DNA from: Anodontia alba
Lineage: Eukaryota > Mollusca > Bivalvia > Lucinida > Lucinidae
Assembly: GCA_964016985.1 (NCBI GenBank)
Contig: OZ024826.1
Span: 41,919,796-41,983,795 of the forward strand
DNA: 64,000 bases
Direction: 5' to 3'
Positions 9,739 through 19,884 of this stretch are shown here, in pieces. Made by a program: the position numbers and the translations under genes. Each line of letters opens with the position of its first letter. Position 1 is the first letter of the stretch. The notes beneath the pieces are model-generated. The model did not search any database. It was not told the origin of the DNA and saw only the letters and a program-made list of their open reading frames with translations.

Positions 9739-11169
9739 CAGGGTTCGCGTTACCGATCGCCATTGTCGCCATTTGCGCAGAAAAATAAAATTTGGCACAA
9801 AAAATCATAAATTGGCGAAAACAAGTGGCGAAAAAAATATCACCTGAATTACCCGCTACTGAGTCATATAATTGTCGCGCGTGTCTATCGCACCTTCCTT
9901 GATTGTATAATTCGCCAATTAACAACTCAATTATCGATCAGAAAACGGTAGCTGATCAAATTAACCTGAATTTGATGAAAGCGATATAAGGTCACTTGCC
10001 GTGATGCGCAGTTTGACAGTAGCACCACCCACTTTCCACGCCTTTCGTCCTAAATATTCATGACGCTCTGCCGAAACTACCAATCAGGAATTAATGTTAG
10101 AGTCGCATCGCCTATGTCATGGAAATTTACCCAGAATGTAATCACGTGGAACCCTATGTCAAACACAAAGATGGAAAACAAATTGATTACACGAGAAATA
10201 ATTATTGTCATTAATCGGTTCGGCTTATTAAAGCGGTAAGTACACTTTGACAGTGCCGACTTTAATTAAGCATGTTTCGGTACCTTCTTATGAGCCTTAA
10301 TTTTATTTGGCGATCAACGAACGTTGTCCCGAAAAAAAACACAAAAAAAAAACACGAATAATGCCTCGGAGGCGGACACATTAGTCTCTGATGGTCCGGA
10401 TCGCACATTCGATCCCCACAGATTGTAGCGATTTATTATGAAACACATAAATTTGCTACGGTCATTCGCTCCTTCCACTGCTTCAAGACTGGCAGTTACA
10501 AGTTTCTTGCGGAAGGGTGTTCAGTGTACTGGTTAACCGCTTATTGTATAAGCATGCCCCCTCTTTTTTATTGGCGCGATTCATAAAAAAAATGCTGTTC
10601 CCTATTCCATTTCGCATAGACCAGACTCGTAAAGCAATTGCAGTAAACTCCCTTTTAAGTCAGTTGCAGTTAGCTCCCTTAAAACAGTAAAACCTGCTGT
10701 GTTAGAAACTTACCCGCATTTGTCAGGGTACAAATGAATATTGTTACGTTATTCTCTTACAGTATAATACATTAATAACATTATATTTATTGGCTTATAC
10801 AGCACTTTTCAGAACTTTCGTTTCCATGTAAAGTGGTCCATTTTTGTGTCCAACATTCGATATGCAAAACAAAGACTTATTATTAATTCATGACATTGTA
10901 ATTAATTTATTACAGCAGAAGTTTTAAAAATCAGTGCAAGAATTAATTTCAAGTCCCCCACACATTTCACATTATACTGACTCTTGAATCTATTGCTGTA
11001 ATTAAAGGAATCAGTAAATGAACACCTTTTTTCTGACAAGATAATTCTTTGGCGAAAAATGGCCAAAATTTGGCTCAAAATCTGGCTCAAAGTTAAAGAA
11101 AATGGCACAAAAAAAATCAAATTGGCGAAAATGGTGGCGAAAGAAAAAGAAATCCTAGTGCGAACCCTG
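9739..11169. mobile_element. 1.43-kb DNA transposon relic with CAGGGTTCGC termini
   Basis: Perfect 10-bp inverted termini CAGGGTTCGC / GCGAACCCTG, immediately flanked by GTAAT on both sides (5-bp direct repeat). Both subterminal zones carry TTGGCGAAAA and GTGGCGAAA words. CAGGG ends recall hAT elements, but those normally make 8-bp duplications, so the superfamily is open. No transposase reading frame was seen. It carries an internal diverged SINE. Confidence 0.82.
10360..10545 (+). mobile_element. Diverged tRNA-derived SINE inside the CAGGG element
   Basis: GCACATTCGATCCCC resembles a pol III B box. Downstream GGCAGTTACAAGTTTCTTGC and GTACTGGTTAACCGCTTA match the SINE type 1 body. Heavily diverged and truncated. 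Confidence 0.6.
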
Positions 11170-11342
11170 GTAATAATTTTTGGTTGAAAGAATGCTTTTT
11201 GTGGAGGTATGTATTTATTTATTTAATTTGTATATTTGAGGAATCCAGAATGCTGGACATTATACTGTATTTGTCGGAACTAGTTATACATACAGGCTTC
11301 AGCAAACAGTGTAAATCCAGATTAAAGTGTACACTGTTTGCA

Positions 11343-11658
11343 TACATGCCATACCTCACACCGTGAGACAAAATCTCACAGAATTTTGTCCCTTCTTGAC
11401 TCTGTTTCCCTTAAGATTTTCAAATCTCACAGAATTTCATAGCATTAAATAAGCTATTTTTTGAAGAACTAGAAATAAACTAGAAATAAATCACACATTA
11501 GCATGGCTATCCCAAGCTTAATTCATTAAAATAATGGCTTTTAACTTTCTTACATAAGCTTGAAAGTGATTTTCATAAAAATCTCACAGAATTTCATCAG
11601 ATCTCCCCTAAAAATTTGCAAAATCTCACAGATTTCTGTCAACAGCTAATGGCATGTA
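11343..11658. mobile_element. Short TIR element with TCTCACAGA repeats
   Basis: Perfect 10-bp inverted ends TACATGCCAT / ATGGCATGTA. Inside, the word TCTCACAGA recurs at least four times, mostly as TCTCACAGAATTT. Single copy in this window. Confidence 0.65.
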
Positions 11659-11861
11659 TGTGTTTGCCGCAATATGGGCTTGTTTAAATTTTTGGCTAAG
11701 TATTAAAAGGGCCCTATTTGAATGGCTGGATGGACAAACAGGAGCCCTGGCAGCCAGGCAATGGATGTATAAGCCCTGGAAGGAGGCAATGGATTTTTAA
11801 ACCCTCAGTATAGAAAATGTGTGTGCCTTATACCAGACTCATTCACACAATCAAACACCCT

Positions 11862-12105
11862 GGGCCCAGTTGTTCAAAGCTAACGACGTCGTTAGTTAAC
11901 GATTCGTTAAAATTTACATCGAGTGATACGCAAATATTCTGAAATTTTTTGCTGAAAAAATGTGAGTAGCTTTTGCAGTGCAAAAGCTACTCACATTTTT
12001 TCAGCAAAAAATATCAGAATATTGTATATTGGATCTGCTAAAACAGTTAACGAAATGACCCTTAACGAGCTCGTTAAGCTAACGACGCTTTGAACAACTG
12101 GGCCC
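11862..12105 (+). mobile_element. MITE family D, complete
   Basis: GGGCCCAGTTGTTCAAAGC to TTTGAACAACTGGGCCC. Long perfect central palindrome, GAGTAGCTTTTGCA/TGCAAAAGCTACTC, with AAAAAATGTG outside it. Confidence 0.95.
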
Positions 12106-12455
12106 TGGATCTCAAACCAATCTATTGAAAGTGGAATTCATCTCGTGTCTGTATTGCACCACTGCACAGAGTATTTCAAATACTAGTACCCGTTGCATAT
12201 ATGTCATCCTTCTACTATCGTTATATAACTGAAACACTGTTGAAAAAGACTTAAGTATACATGTAAATTTGGACATAGCAAGTAAATACTCTTTTATTTG
12301 CCTAGAAATTTGTATAGAATATATAGAGAAAATTATTACCAAAAGGCTTTGCAAGGACATGTTCTCTGTCAGTCAAGACAAAAATTTACTTGGCTTATAT
12401 AGAGGCAAAGATAATCAGAAAGTGTTTTCAAGGACATATTTGTCATTAGTCAAGA
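12106..12455. other. Unassigned intronic DNA
   Basis: Two near-repeats of AGGACATATTTGTCATTAGTC-like and AGGCTTTGCAAGGACATG words. No gene recognised. Confidence 0.45.
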
Positions 12456-12697
12456 CCATAGCTCTTGATAAGGTGCTTTTTTCATCCAAAAAGTTTCTAT
12501 ATTTTTCTTATTTCTCGACGAAAACATACGTTGTGGGTACTCATTAGAAGCGCCTCGCCTCTCGACGAAAACATATGTTGTGGGTACTCATTAGAAGTGC
12601 CTCGGCAAGGCGCTTCTAATGAGTACCCACAACATATGTTTTCATTGAGTAATGAGAAAACTATTTACCTGATATTCCCTCTTATCTAGACCTATGA
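12456..12697 (+). mobile_element. MITE family A with duplicated left hairpin arm
   Basis: CATAGCTCTTGATAAGG to CTTATCTAGACCTATG. The segment CTCGACGAAAACATA through GCGCCTCG is present twice in tandem before the single right arm. Confidence 0.9.
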
Positions 12698-12999
12698 AGA
12701 CAAAAATTGGCATTGAGTATAAAGAGAAAATGATTATCAGAAAGTTTTTTTTCAAGGACATATTCCTCATCAGTCAAGGCACTGCAGTGAAACTTTGATA
12801 AATTAGGCCCTGCAATATATATATATACTGGGAGACCAGTTTTCTCATGATCTGGCAGTTTTATTGCAAAAAAGATGTAATGGTATTTTTGAGATTACAG
12901 ATCTGCACAGCTTCTGCCATAAAGCTTCTGCAGATATCATAGAGTATCTGATGCATACACATTCTTTCATTTATCATGAGGTTGCACATGTTTAGTAGC
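12698..12999. other. Unassigned intronic DNA
   Basis: A short TA run near 12814. Parts resemble the unassigned stretch before the A copy at 12456 (AAAATGATTATCAGAAAGT), so the two may be halves of one repeat. Confidence 0.45.
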
Positions 13000-13210
13000 T
13001 ACCATATTTACCCTAAATATTGGGACAGCTTAACTCCTTACCATATTTGTCCTAAAATTGGAAAGAATCCATTCTAGTACGATGTGTCTAAAATATTGTT
13101 GAATAAGTGGCAAACAGTGCAGACCCTAATCAAATGCCGCATTCTGCGGTGTCTGATCTGGGTCAGCACTATTTCCACAGACTGTCCCTATACATAGGGA
13201 TATTATGGTA
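13000..13210 (+). mobile_element. MITE family G
   Basis: TACCATATTTACCCTAAATA start, hairpin AATGCCGCATTCTGCGGTGT, CTGTCCCTATACATAGGG and a TATTATGGTA end. Confidence 0.88.
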
Positions 13211-13220
13211 GGTTTTCTTT

Positions 13221-13396
13221 TATACCATAAATACCCTAAGTATTTGGACACCTTCTCCTGACCATACTTATCCTAAACTTGGAACAAGTCAAATGTTGTG
13301 TCTAAAAATTCTCGGAAGCATGTCTACAACAGATTGTGGCATCTGATCCAGGTCTACACTGTTTGCTCAGGCCTGCTGGTTGAATACCTAGGATAA
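13221..13396 (+). mobile_element. MITE family G, second copy in tandem, core partly deleted
   Basis: TACCATAAATACCCTAAGTA start. The left hairpin arm is gone; TGTGGCATCTGATCCAGG and CACTGTTTGCTCAGGCC remain. Confidence 0.82.
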
Positions 13397-13478
13397 AGAT
13401 CTGGAGATAGCATTATAAGACATGAATCAGGTCTTCTTAGCTCCAGAAAAAGGGAGTTCTGACTCAGAAGATATTTTC

Positions 13479-13661
13479 ATAGGTCTAGATAAAAGTGGGT
13501 ACCAGGTAAATATTTTTCTTAGTTCTCAATGAAAACATATGTTGTGGGTACTCATTTGAAGTACCTCAGTGAGGCGCTTCTAATGAGTACCCACAACATA
13601 TCTTTTTGTGGAGAAATAAGAAAAATATCAGTACTTTTGGATTGAAAAAAACATCTTGTGT
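13479..13661 (-). mobile_element. MITE family A
   Basis: CATAGGTCTAGATAAAAGTG left; hairpin TGAAGTACCTCA/TGAGGCGCTTC; right end TTGAAAAAAACATCTTGTG. A further A-like shred follows to about 13735. Confidence 0.85.
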
Positions 13662-13793
13662 TGATTATTTCTACACTAAAAAATATCTTGTGATATTCAT
13701 TGGAATTGCCTCAGTGATGCAATGCCAGTCAGTACCAATAAGATATAGCGCAAAAGTTACAAAAATTATCTGTAATTATTGCCTCAGAGAACA

Positions 13794-14018
13794 GGGCCCT
13801 GTTGTTCAAAGCATCGTTAGCTTAATGAGCTCGTTAGTGGTCAAAATGTGAACTGTTCTAGGAAGTACACTATCCAATTCACTTGTATTTTTGCTGAAAA
13901 AATGTGAGTAAGCTACTAGCATGTTTTCAGCAAAAATATTAGCATATACGGCATAAATTCTGATCAAAGTTTTAACGATAAGTTAACTAACGACCTTACT
14001 TTTGAACAGCTGGACCCA
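13794..14018 (-). mobile_element. MITE family D, core hairpin shortened
   Basis: GGGCCCTGTTGTTCAAAGC left; TTTTGAACAGCTGGACCC right. The core AAAAAATGTGAGTAAGCTACTAGC has lost the AGCTTTTGCA tip. Confidence 0.85.
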
Positions 14019-14211
14019 GGTGATTACCTAATCTGGAGCTACAGATTGGTGTAGTAATAAAAAAATCATGATATGTATCTGTGACTAGAGTATTAATGGT
14101 AAATAATTTCGGGCAGGTATGTATATCTGAGCAAATAGTATAGACCCATATCATCAGAATTTGTACAGCTTGCCATTCTGCCAGTAGTTTCTAGACAAAT
14201 CATTTCTAGAA

Positions 14212-14365
14212 AGTATTCGGACAGACAGACCTGAGCCTACAGAATAAACCTGTCTGATGCTGCAGATCAGGGTCTAGACTGTTTGCTACTCACCCAGCAG
14301 TTTTTAGACATGTCACCAGGTGGTAAAATTAACTTATTCAAATTTCAGAACAGTATGGTTAGGAG
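14212..14365 (-). mobile_element. MITE family G
   Basis: AGTATTCGGACAGACAGACC left, GATCAGGGTCTAGACTGTTT arm, and GTATGGTTAGGAGTA toward the normal left end. Confidence 0.78.
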
Positions 14366-14560
14366 TACTCTCTTGACTAATTCAGCAGATGACAAATTGA
14401 TGATATTTTTTCCAGAAAGCAGGATTTGACATTTCATGCAAACTGACTCCATTGGAGACAGTTTGCATAATATGTCAAAACCTGTTTTCAGGGGAAAAAA
14501 AAGAAAAATATTTCAGTGCATTGTCTGATGAAAATTTGACCCAGAATGCTAAGCATTAGT
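14366..14560 (+). mobile_element. MITE family E
   Basis: TACTCTCTTGACTAATTCAG start; hairpin TCCATTGGAGACAG; GGATTTGACATTTCATGCAA arm; end CCCAGAATGCTAAGCATTAG. Confidence 0.88.
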
Positions 14561-14753
14561 GTAAATATGGTACAATAATTTTAACCTTCTGGTGTTCTGA
14601 AATTAAATATCAGCAGAGATGGCATTTAAAACCAAAACTTATTTTGCCAGAAAATATTGTCTGATGAGGCGCGACATTCAAGCCATATTGTGGAAATATC
14701 GCCTTACATGAAAAAAAAAAAAAAATGAAAGAACGTCACAACTGATCTTCTGT

Positions 14754-14920
14754 TAACCCTTATTAATGTATGTACTAATCTTATCTGCAGCAGACAACAT
14801 TTTGATTTTTTTCACAGAAAGTAAGGCTTGACATTTCATGTGAATTGTTTGCTTAACAGATGGTTCATATGAATTTGAAATGCCAAGTTGTATTTTCTCA
14901 GTCTGACTGATACTGGTCAG
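14754..14920 (+). mobile_element. MITE family F
   Basis: TTAACCCTTATTAATG start; GCAGCAGACAACATTTTGAT; arm GGCTTGACATTTCATGTGAA and its partner. The right end is lost. Confidence 0.75.
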
Positions 14921-15137
14921 AGAAATGATTAAAATGTATTTAAAATTCTTATGATTTTTACTGGACCCAACAAATATTTGTCTGATATGTCAGGCAGTCC
15001 TACAGAATTTGCCTAGACTACATATGTGTTGTTCTGTTTGTTCAGGGGCATTTTTTTTCTTCCATGCGTGATCTTATTACATGTATGCCACTGAAAAAAA
15101 CAACAAAAAAACAATGACAAAATAAAAATCTGCCATA

Positions 15138-15338
15138 ATAACCCTAGTCCTGCTGAACCCAGATATACCCTGCCTTTGCAAACAGTGCAGATCCAGATCA
15201 GTTGGCTTCTAAGAGTGTTAGACATTGTTTGCTATTCAGTAAGTGAATTTATATCAACAATTTGGATCAAGTAACCTGATTGGCTGGAAATTGGAAGTCG
15301 GTGTGGCATCTTAATTTCTTCAGCATGACAAGGGTTAA
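15138..15338 (-). mobile_element. MITE family C, hairpin shortened
   Basis: TAACCCTAGTCCTGCTGAAC to CAGCATGACAAGGGTTAA. One hairpin arm is lost. It ends 37 bp before the TM2 exon, so the branch point and pyrimidine tract of that exon must lie in the remaining gap or in the element. Confidence 0.92.
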
Positions 15339-15375
15339 ATTGTAATTTCAACTGTATAATATCTGTATTTTTCAG

Positions 15376-15507
15376 GAGCGTTTTTCATTCCATATGTGAT
15401 CTTTCTGTGCCTGTGTGGAGTCCCATTGTTTTTCTTGGAGACTGCCTATGGACAGTTTTCCAGTCTTAGTCCCATTGCAGTATGGAGAATGGTGCCAATG
15501 TTCAAAG
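15376..15507 (+). CDS. SLC6 transporter exon: TM2 and first intracellular loop
   Basis: The acceptor TATTTTTCAG ends at 15375; the GTAATT donor starts at 15508. The exon is 132 nt, taken up in phase 1 and ending in phase 1, so it joins the previous exon as Gly-Ala. It encodes [20 protein letters not shown] followed by [18 protein letters not shown] and MVPMFK. The FFLE.xxGQFxS pattern and [10 protein letters not shown] match TM2 and intracellular loop 1 of SLC6 carriers, and the wording is closest to glycine transporters (GQF.SxxPxxVW). A family C MITE ends 37 bp before this exon. No frame damage is seen. Confidence 0.94.
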
Positions 15508-15821
15508 GTAATTTTGCTTCATTAACCTAGGAGAACTGGAGAAAATTATTGCAGACCTCTTCCTGAACTTCATACCCAGCTCCAAATAAGTAACAGATGA
15601 GTTGATAATCTAAATCTGAGATAGTTTTTGGGTTGATTGTTTACAATCAAGCCAAAGTATACATACACCAAAACTTTCTGTAGGTTGTTGTCCACATGAT
15701 TATCATTCACCAATGAAATCAAGCGGTGCATTTATATGAAAATCCAGGTAAAGGTTATTTATAGCTGCAGTATTCTTGTTACTGTGACATCTGAATGCAG
15801 TGCAAAGAGGGTTATCTGTAA
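15508..15821. other. Unassigned intronic DNA
   Basis: Contains a short inverted pair, TTGATTGTTTACAATCAA. Nothing else. Confidence 0.45.
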
Positions 15822-15918
15822 AACCTAAACTGGGACATTGGCAGATAGTGCAGACCCAGATCAGACACCATAGAATGCGGCATCTGATTAGGATCTGCAT
15901 TGTTTGATTAAATTACAG
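15822..15918 (-). repeat. MITE core of G type, ends lost
   Basis: GCAGATAGTGCAGACCCAGA with GCGGCATCTGATTAGGATCT and CTGCATTGTTTG as partner arm. Confidence 0.6.
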
Positions 15919-16076
15919 GAAGTTAAGGTTTAAATTCCTGATTCAGGACCATTTTTTCCAGCTTACAATTGTAGACAATCAATCCACTAGTGCTGTTAGT
16001 GCTTTGATTGTTATTTGTGCACTTAATGTGTCTAGTATACTCACTGTAAGCAAGACATTTCCAGTAAGGCTGGCTA

Positions 16077-16515
16077 ATCAGAGCTGAAAAGATAATCGAT
16101 TATCAGTCCTGCCATTGCGATCGATAATCGATTAGTAATCACTAAAGATTTGGTCATAATTTTATCTGTTTGTCTGAGCATAGCTCTCACCATATGTTGT
16201 TCTTTACTCTGTGTATTTGATCTGACAGGCCTGAGCAACCCATATAGACCCAGATGAGACACCGCAAAACACGGCGTTTCATCAGGGTCTACACTGTTTG
16301 CCACTCATCCAGTTATTTTAGACACAACATTGGGTAGTAAGTTGTACTTGTTCAAACTTTAGATAAAGTATGTAATGAGTTGATGTGTCTTAATAGTAAG
16401 GGTAAATATGGTAAAGTAAGAGACACAGAAATTAAATGATCGATTATATGCAAATCTGTAACGATAATAATGTTTGTGGAATTTATCGATCCATTAATCG
16501 ATTATCTGATTACCT
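16077..16515 (+). mobile_element. Composite element Q carrying a G core
   Basis: AAGGCTGGCTAATCAG, then GATAATCGATTATC, GATCGATAATCGATTAG, a complete G segment (16215-16405) and ATCGATCCATTAATCGATTA. The same order, inverted, recurs at 61967-62864, so Q plus G moved as one unit. Confidence 0.8.
16215..16405 (-). mobile_element. G-type segment within Q
   Basis: TGACAGGCCTGAGCAACCCA, TAGACCCAGATGAGACACCG and partner TTTCATCAGGGTCTACACTG, ending AGGGTAAATATGGTA. Confidence 0.8.
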
Positions 16516-16611
16516 TAATTTCCAGTGAGTACCCTAAATATATGTTTTGGTGCAAAATGTTAGAACAAAAATATTCTTCTAATATCCTTTTTTCTGGAGC
16601 TATTTTTATAA

Positions 16612-16969
16612 ATACCGTATTTTACCCTAAGTATTGGCACACCATAAATCTTTACCATAGGTCTAGATAAGAGCGAGTATCAGGTAAATAGTACTTCTAA
16701 TGAGTACCCACAACATATATTTTCATCAGGAAATAAGAAAAATATAGATATTTTTTGATGGAAAAAAAAAAAGTGCCTTATCAAGAGCTGTGTTAACATA
16801 CTAGTCCTATAATTGGAAAAAAGTCCATTTTACTATCTACTGATGTGTCTAAAAAATTGCTGGATGAGTGGCAAACAGTGTAGACCCTTACCACATTCTG
16901 CAGCATCTGATCTGGGTCTACATCATTTGCTCAGGCCTGTCTGTCCCAATATTTAAGGTTATTATGGTA
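16612..16969 (+). mobile_element. MITE family G split by an A insertion
   Basis: Left part TACCGTATTTTACCCTAAGT to TTTACCATA; right part CATACTAGTCCTATAA through GCATCTGATCTGGGTCTACA to ATTATGGTA. An A element occupies the gap, with CATA on both sides. Confidence 0.88.
16655..16793 (-). mobile_element. MITE family A nested in G
   Basis: ATAGGTCTAGATAAGAGCGA to GTGCCTTATCAAGAGCTGTG. Only the right core arm (TACTTCTAATGAGTACCCAC) is kept. Confidence 0.85.
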
Positions 16970-17160
16970 ATAAGACCACAAAGATTATTTCAGGAATTTT
17001 GGGATTGAGCCCTTCTTCCTTGGACTAGGAAATTCTTGGCATGAAAAGTGCCTGAATTTGGAACTGGTTGAAAAACTCTATTGAAGATTTCTGCTAAAAT
17101 ATGAAAATTCTGATCAAGTCAGGGTTATGGTGACTTTATTATATTTAATCACATTTCAAC

Positions 17161-17372
17161 TTAACCCTTCTCTTGCTGAACATGTCATGCCCTGCCCTAG
17201 CAACAGTGTAGATCCAGATCAGTTGGCTTCTGAAGAAGCCAACTGATCTGGATCTGCACTGTTTGTCATTAAATATGTGGATTTCTATCAAAAACCCGGA
17301 TCAAGTAATTTGATTGGCTGGAAATTAGAAGTGGGCATGGCATCTTAATTTATTCAGCATGACAAGGGTTAA
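17161..17372 (-). mobile_element. MITE family C, complete
   Basis: TTAACCCTTCTCTTGCTGAA to CAGCATGACAAGGGTTAA; hairpin CAGTTGGCTTCTGAAGAAGC. Confidence 0.93.
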
Positions 17373-17399
17373 TAGATTGATCTAATTCCTAGAACATTT

Positions 17400-17555
17400 A
17401 ATCTCAACAGCAGCAGATTACATGTTGATTTTTCAGAGAAAATCAGGCTTGCTTGGCAGAAAATTCAGATGAAATGCCAAGACTTATTTTGTCTGAATAA
17501 TCATAACAGTAAAAAGAAAAGGTCTGCTACAATTCTGCTTAGAACGTTAAGGGTT
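17400..17555 (+). mobile_element. MITE family F
   Basis: AGCAGCAGATTACATGTTGA, TTTTTCAGAGAAAATCAGGC, and GTCTGCTACAATTCTGCTTA followed by GTTAAGGGTT. Confidence 0.75.
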
Positions 17556-17576
17556 GAATTCTGTTTATGACACCCC

Positions 17577-17603
17577 ACAAAAAAAAAAAAAAAAAAAAAA
17601 AAA
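17577..17603. repeat. Poly(A) tract
   Basis: A run of about 25 A. The lysine run in the overlapping open frame comes from it. Confidence 0.9.
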
Positions 17604-17848
17604 GACAAAACTGGTTCCAAGGTCAGGCCAATCTATCATGCTGCTTCTCATATTTGGAATGCATGATGGTATTGAAGGTTTAAACTGGCATGTTCCAAGG
17701 AAGTTTGATGAGCATGAAATGAAAGAGCCAAGTAAAGAGAAAAAGTACTTTTGGACAATTTATATACCCACTGAAGTCACAGATCAGCCTGCACATTGAC
17801 AATCTGATCAGTCCTTGTTTTCTGCTTGTAGGAACCTTGGATACTGAC

Positions 17849-18215
17849 AGTGGCAGATTCAGAGGGGGCTCATGGGGTTCAGTCGAACCCCCTATTGACT
17901 CAAAATTTCATTTTTCTTGAGGACTTTTTTTGAAAATTTGATAAATTTGGGATACCGTTTTTTTCCCTGAATATTCACATCCATAACTCTTTACCATATA
18001 TTTCTCTTCAGCAAGCCCATTTTACTTCTTATGAATGTGTCTACAAAAGCTGGATGAGTGGCAAACAGTGTAGACCCTGATCAGTTGCTGTATCCTGTCA
18101 CATCTGATCTTGGTCTTCACTGTTTGCTCTGGCCTGTCTTTCCCAATACCTAGAGTAAACACAGTAATTTGATCAAATCGAACCCCCTTCGAAATCATCC
18201 TGGATCTGCCCCAGG
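17849..18215. mobile_element. Element S split by a G insertion
   Basis: GTGGCAGATTCAGAGGGGGC at the left and CCCCCTTCGAAATCATCCTGGATCTGCCCC-type sequence at the right are imperfect inverted ends. A G copy lies between them. Confidence 0.65.
17952..18167 (+). mobile_element. MITE family G nested in S
   Basis: TACCGTTTTTTTCCCTGAAT start; GTGTAGACCCTGATCAGTTG; CTCTGGCCTGTCTTTCCC; ends AGTAAACACAGTA. Confidence 0.82.
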
Positions 18216-18252
18216 CTGATGAGGTTGCATTCGTGACTACTGAGGCAGAATT

Positions 18253-18322
18253 CTGGGCCACAACATGAAAAATGGACCTTCAGACAAACATCTGAAGATA
18301 CATTTTTCATGTTGCGGCCCAG
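18253..18322. repeat. 70-bp inverted repeat
   Basis: CTGGGCCACAACATGAAAAA pairs with TTTTTCATGTTGCGGCCCAG; CTTCAGA/TCTGAAG forms the tip. Single copy here. Confidence 0.85.
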
Positions 18323-18380
18323 TAATCTGTCTGGTTTACTTTTGGCAACTGTCTTGGACAAAATAGGTTGAACATAGTTT

Positions 18381-18576
18381 AGCCTTTACCACTCTCTTGG
18401 CTAATTCAGCAGACATAAAATTTGTGATATTTTTCTCAATTTCCCCGGAAAACAGGATTTGACAATTGGAGACAATTTGCATGAAATGTCAAATCCTGTT
18501 GTCTTAAAAAAAAAAAAAAAATTCTATATGTTGTCTGCTGAAAATTTTACCGAGAGTGAGTGCTAAGCCTTAGTGT
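18381..18576 (+). mobile_element. MITE family E
   Basis: CCTTTACCACTCTCTTGGCT start; AATTGGAGACAATT hairpin tip; TTGCATGAAATGTCAAATCC arm; end GAGTGCTAAGCCTTAGTG. The left arm is shortened. Confidence 0.88.
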
Positions 18577-18584
18577 AACTCTCA

Positions 18585-18730
18585 GCATAGTTCTAGATAA
18601 GGTGCCTTTTTAGGGGCCAAAAAGTGTTGGTGTACTTCTTTATTCTGAATCAAAATATATGTTGTAGGTACTCTTTAGAAGCACATTGGAGAGGCAATTC
18701 TAAAGGGTATTACAATGTGTATTAAATGAA
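18585..18730 (+). mobile_element. MITE family A
   Basis: CATAGTTCTAGATAAGGTGC start; hairpin TTTAGAAGCACATT/AATTCTAAAG. The right end is lost. Confidence 0.78.
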
Positions 18731-18859
18731 TGTCCAGGTACTGAACTTACCTTGAGCTGTTGTCAGGGTGCCAGGCAAGGAAATTTATTTAATTATTAAT
18801 TTTATATTATTTGTTTATTTACAGTTTTTATTTTTTCATTTTTTTACTTTTTTGGTATT

Positions 18860-18930
18860 TTTTCATGAAAACATATGTTGTAGGTTCTCATCTGGCAAGG
18901 CAATTCCAGTTCGTACCAAAGCATAATGTT
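18860..18930 (+). repeat. MITE family A fragment
   Basis: CATGAAAACATATGTTGTAG and GGCAAGGCAATTCCAG only. Confidence 0.6.
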
Positions 18931-19184
18931 TTATTTTTGTTTTCTTTGAAATCTCCTGAAATCAGCAAAAGAATGTAGGCTTGGCCACAGCTAATTTACA
19001 ATGTGGCAAATTTGTGAATAGCAAAGATTTGGGTGCGCCTGCAAACCCATGCAGATTGGTCAATTTTCACTGTTCGCATAAACAGTCTACTGACTAGGAA
19101 GAAACCCCTTGAGCAGCAAACTACAAAGACAGTCATCAGACCGCAAACTTTAAGTGAATATCAAAGACAAAGTTTACATGTCTC

Positions 19185-19372
19185 TCATAGCTCCACATAA
19201 AATGCTTTTCCAGAGTAAAAGTACTTACAGTTTTCTTCCTCTCCTTGAAAACATATGTTGTGGGTACTCATTAGAAGTGCCTCAATGAGGCACTTCTGAT
19301 GAGTACCCAAAACATACATATTCATGGAGAAATAAGAAAGATATTTATCTGGATACTCCTCTTGCTGTGAAT
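19185..19372 (+). mobile_element. MITE family A, complete
   Basis: CATAGCTCCACATAAAATGC start; hairpin GAAGTGCCTCAATGAGGCAC; right end ATTTATCTGGATACTCCTCT. Confidence 0.9.
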
Positions 19373-19374
19373 GA

Positions 19375-19398
19375 CCCCCCCCCCCCCCCCCCCCCCCC
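19375..19398. repeat. Poly(C) tract
   Basis: Uninterrupted run of 24 C directly at the end of the preceding A element. Confidence 0.97.
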
Positions 19399-19884
19399 TT
19401 GCTAGCACAAAAAAACACCTAAGTTGTGGATACTCATATTACTCATTAGAATCACCCTGCAGAGGCAATCTCAAAGACTGCCCACATGATTTCGTGCAAA
19501 AGTAACAAAAAGTGTCTCAAGTAGCAAAAATTGTCCTAATCAATATCTCAGTATTCATCTTCTCTGAAGGGATGATGGAAAATGAGTCATGCCCAGCTGG
19601 TGCATTATCACTTAGCACTCTGGGTTAAATTTTACTCAGCAAGCAGAGCTCTGACAACCTGGCAAAAGGGAATTTATATCAGGGATATATGTAGGAATGA
19701 ATGCTTCATACAATCTTTGACATATGCATAAAATTTCTTCTATTTGGATGAAAGATTTGTTTCCATTTTATGTTGAAAAGATTAAATGATCATACTTTTG
19801 CAGATGGGGGAGTGTGGCAAATGCAGAGTAGGGAAATAAGAAAGCAAAATAAATAGATACATGGGGTGGCTTCTCAGCAGAATT
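19399..19884. other. Mostly unassigned; A-like shred at left
   Basis: About 19420-19480 keeps AAGTTGTGGATACTCAT and CATTAGAATCACC from family A. The rest shows no recognised feature. Confidence 0.5.

Larger units (their letters stand above)
9550..15375 (+). other. SLC6 gene intron between TM1 and TM2 exons
   Basis: GT-AG intron of 5,826 bp inferred from the two exons. It is filled by an A-family MITE, the 1.43-kb CAGGG element, a short TIR element, D, A, G, E, F and C copies, with few unique stretches. Confidence 0.88.
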
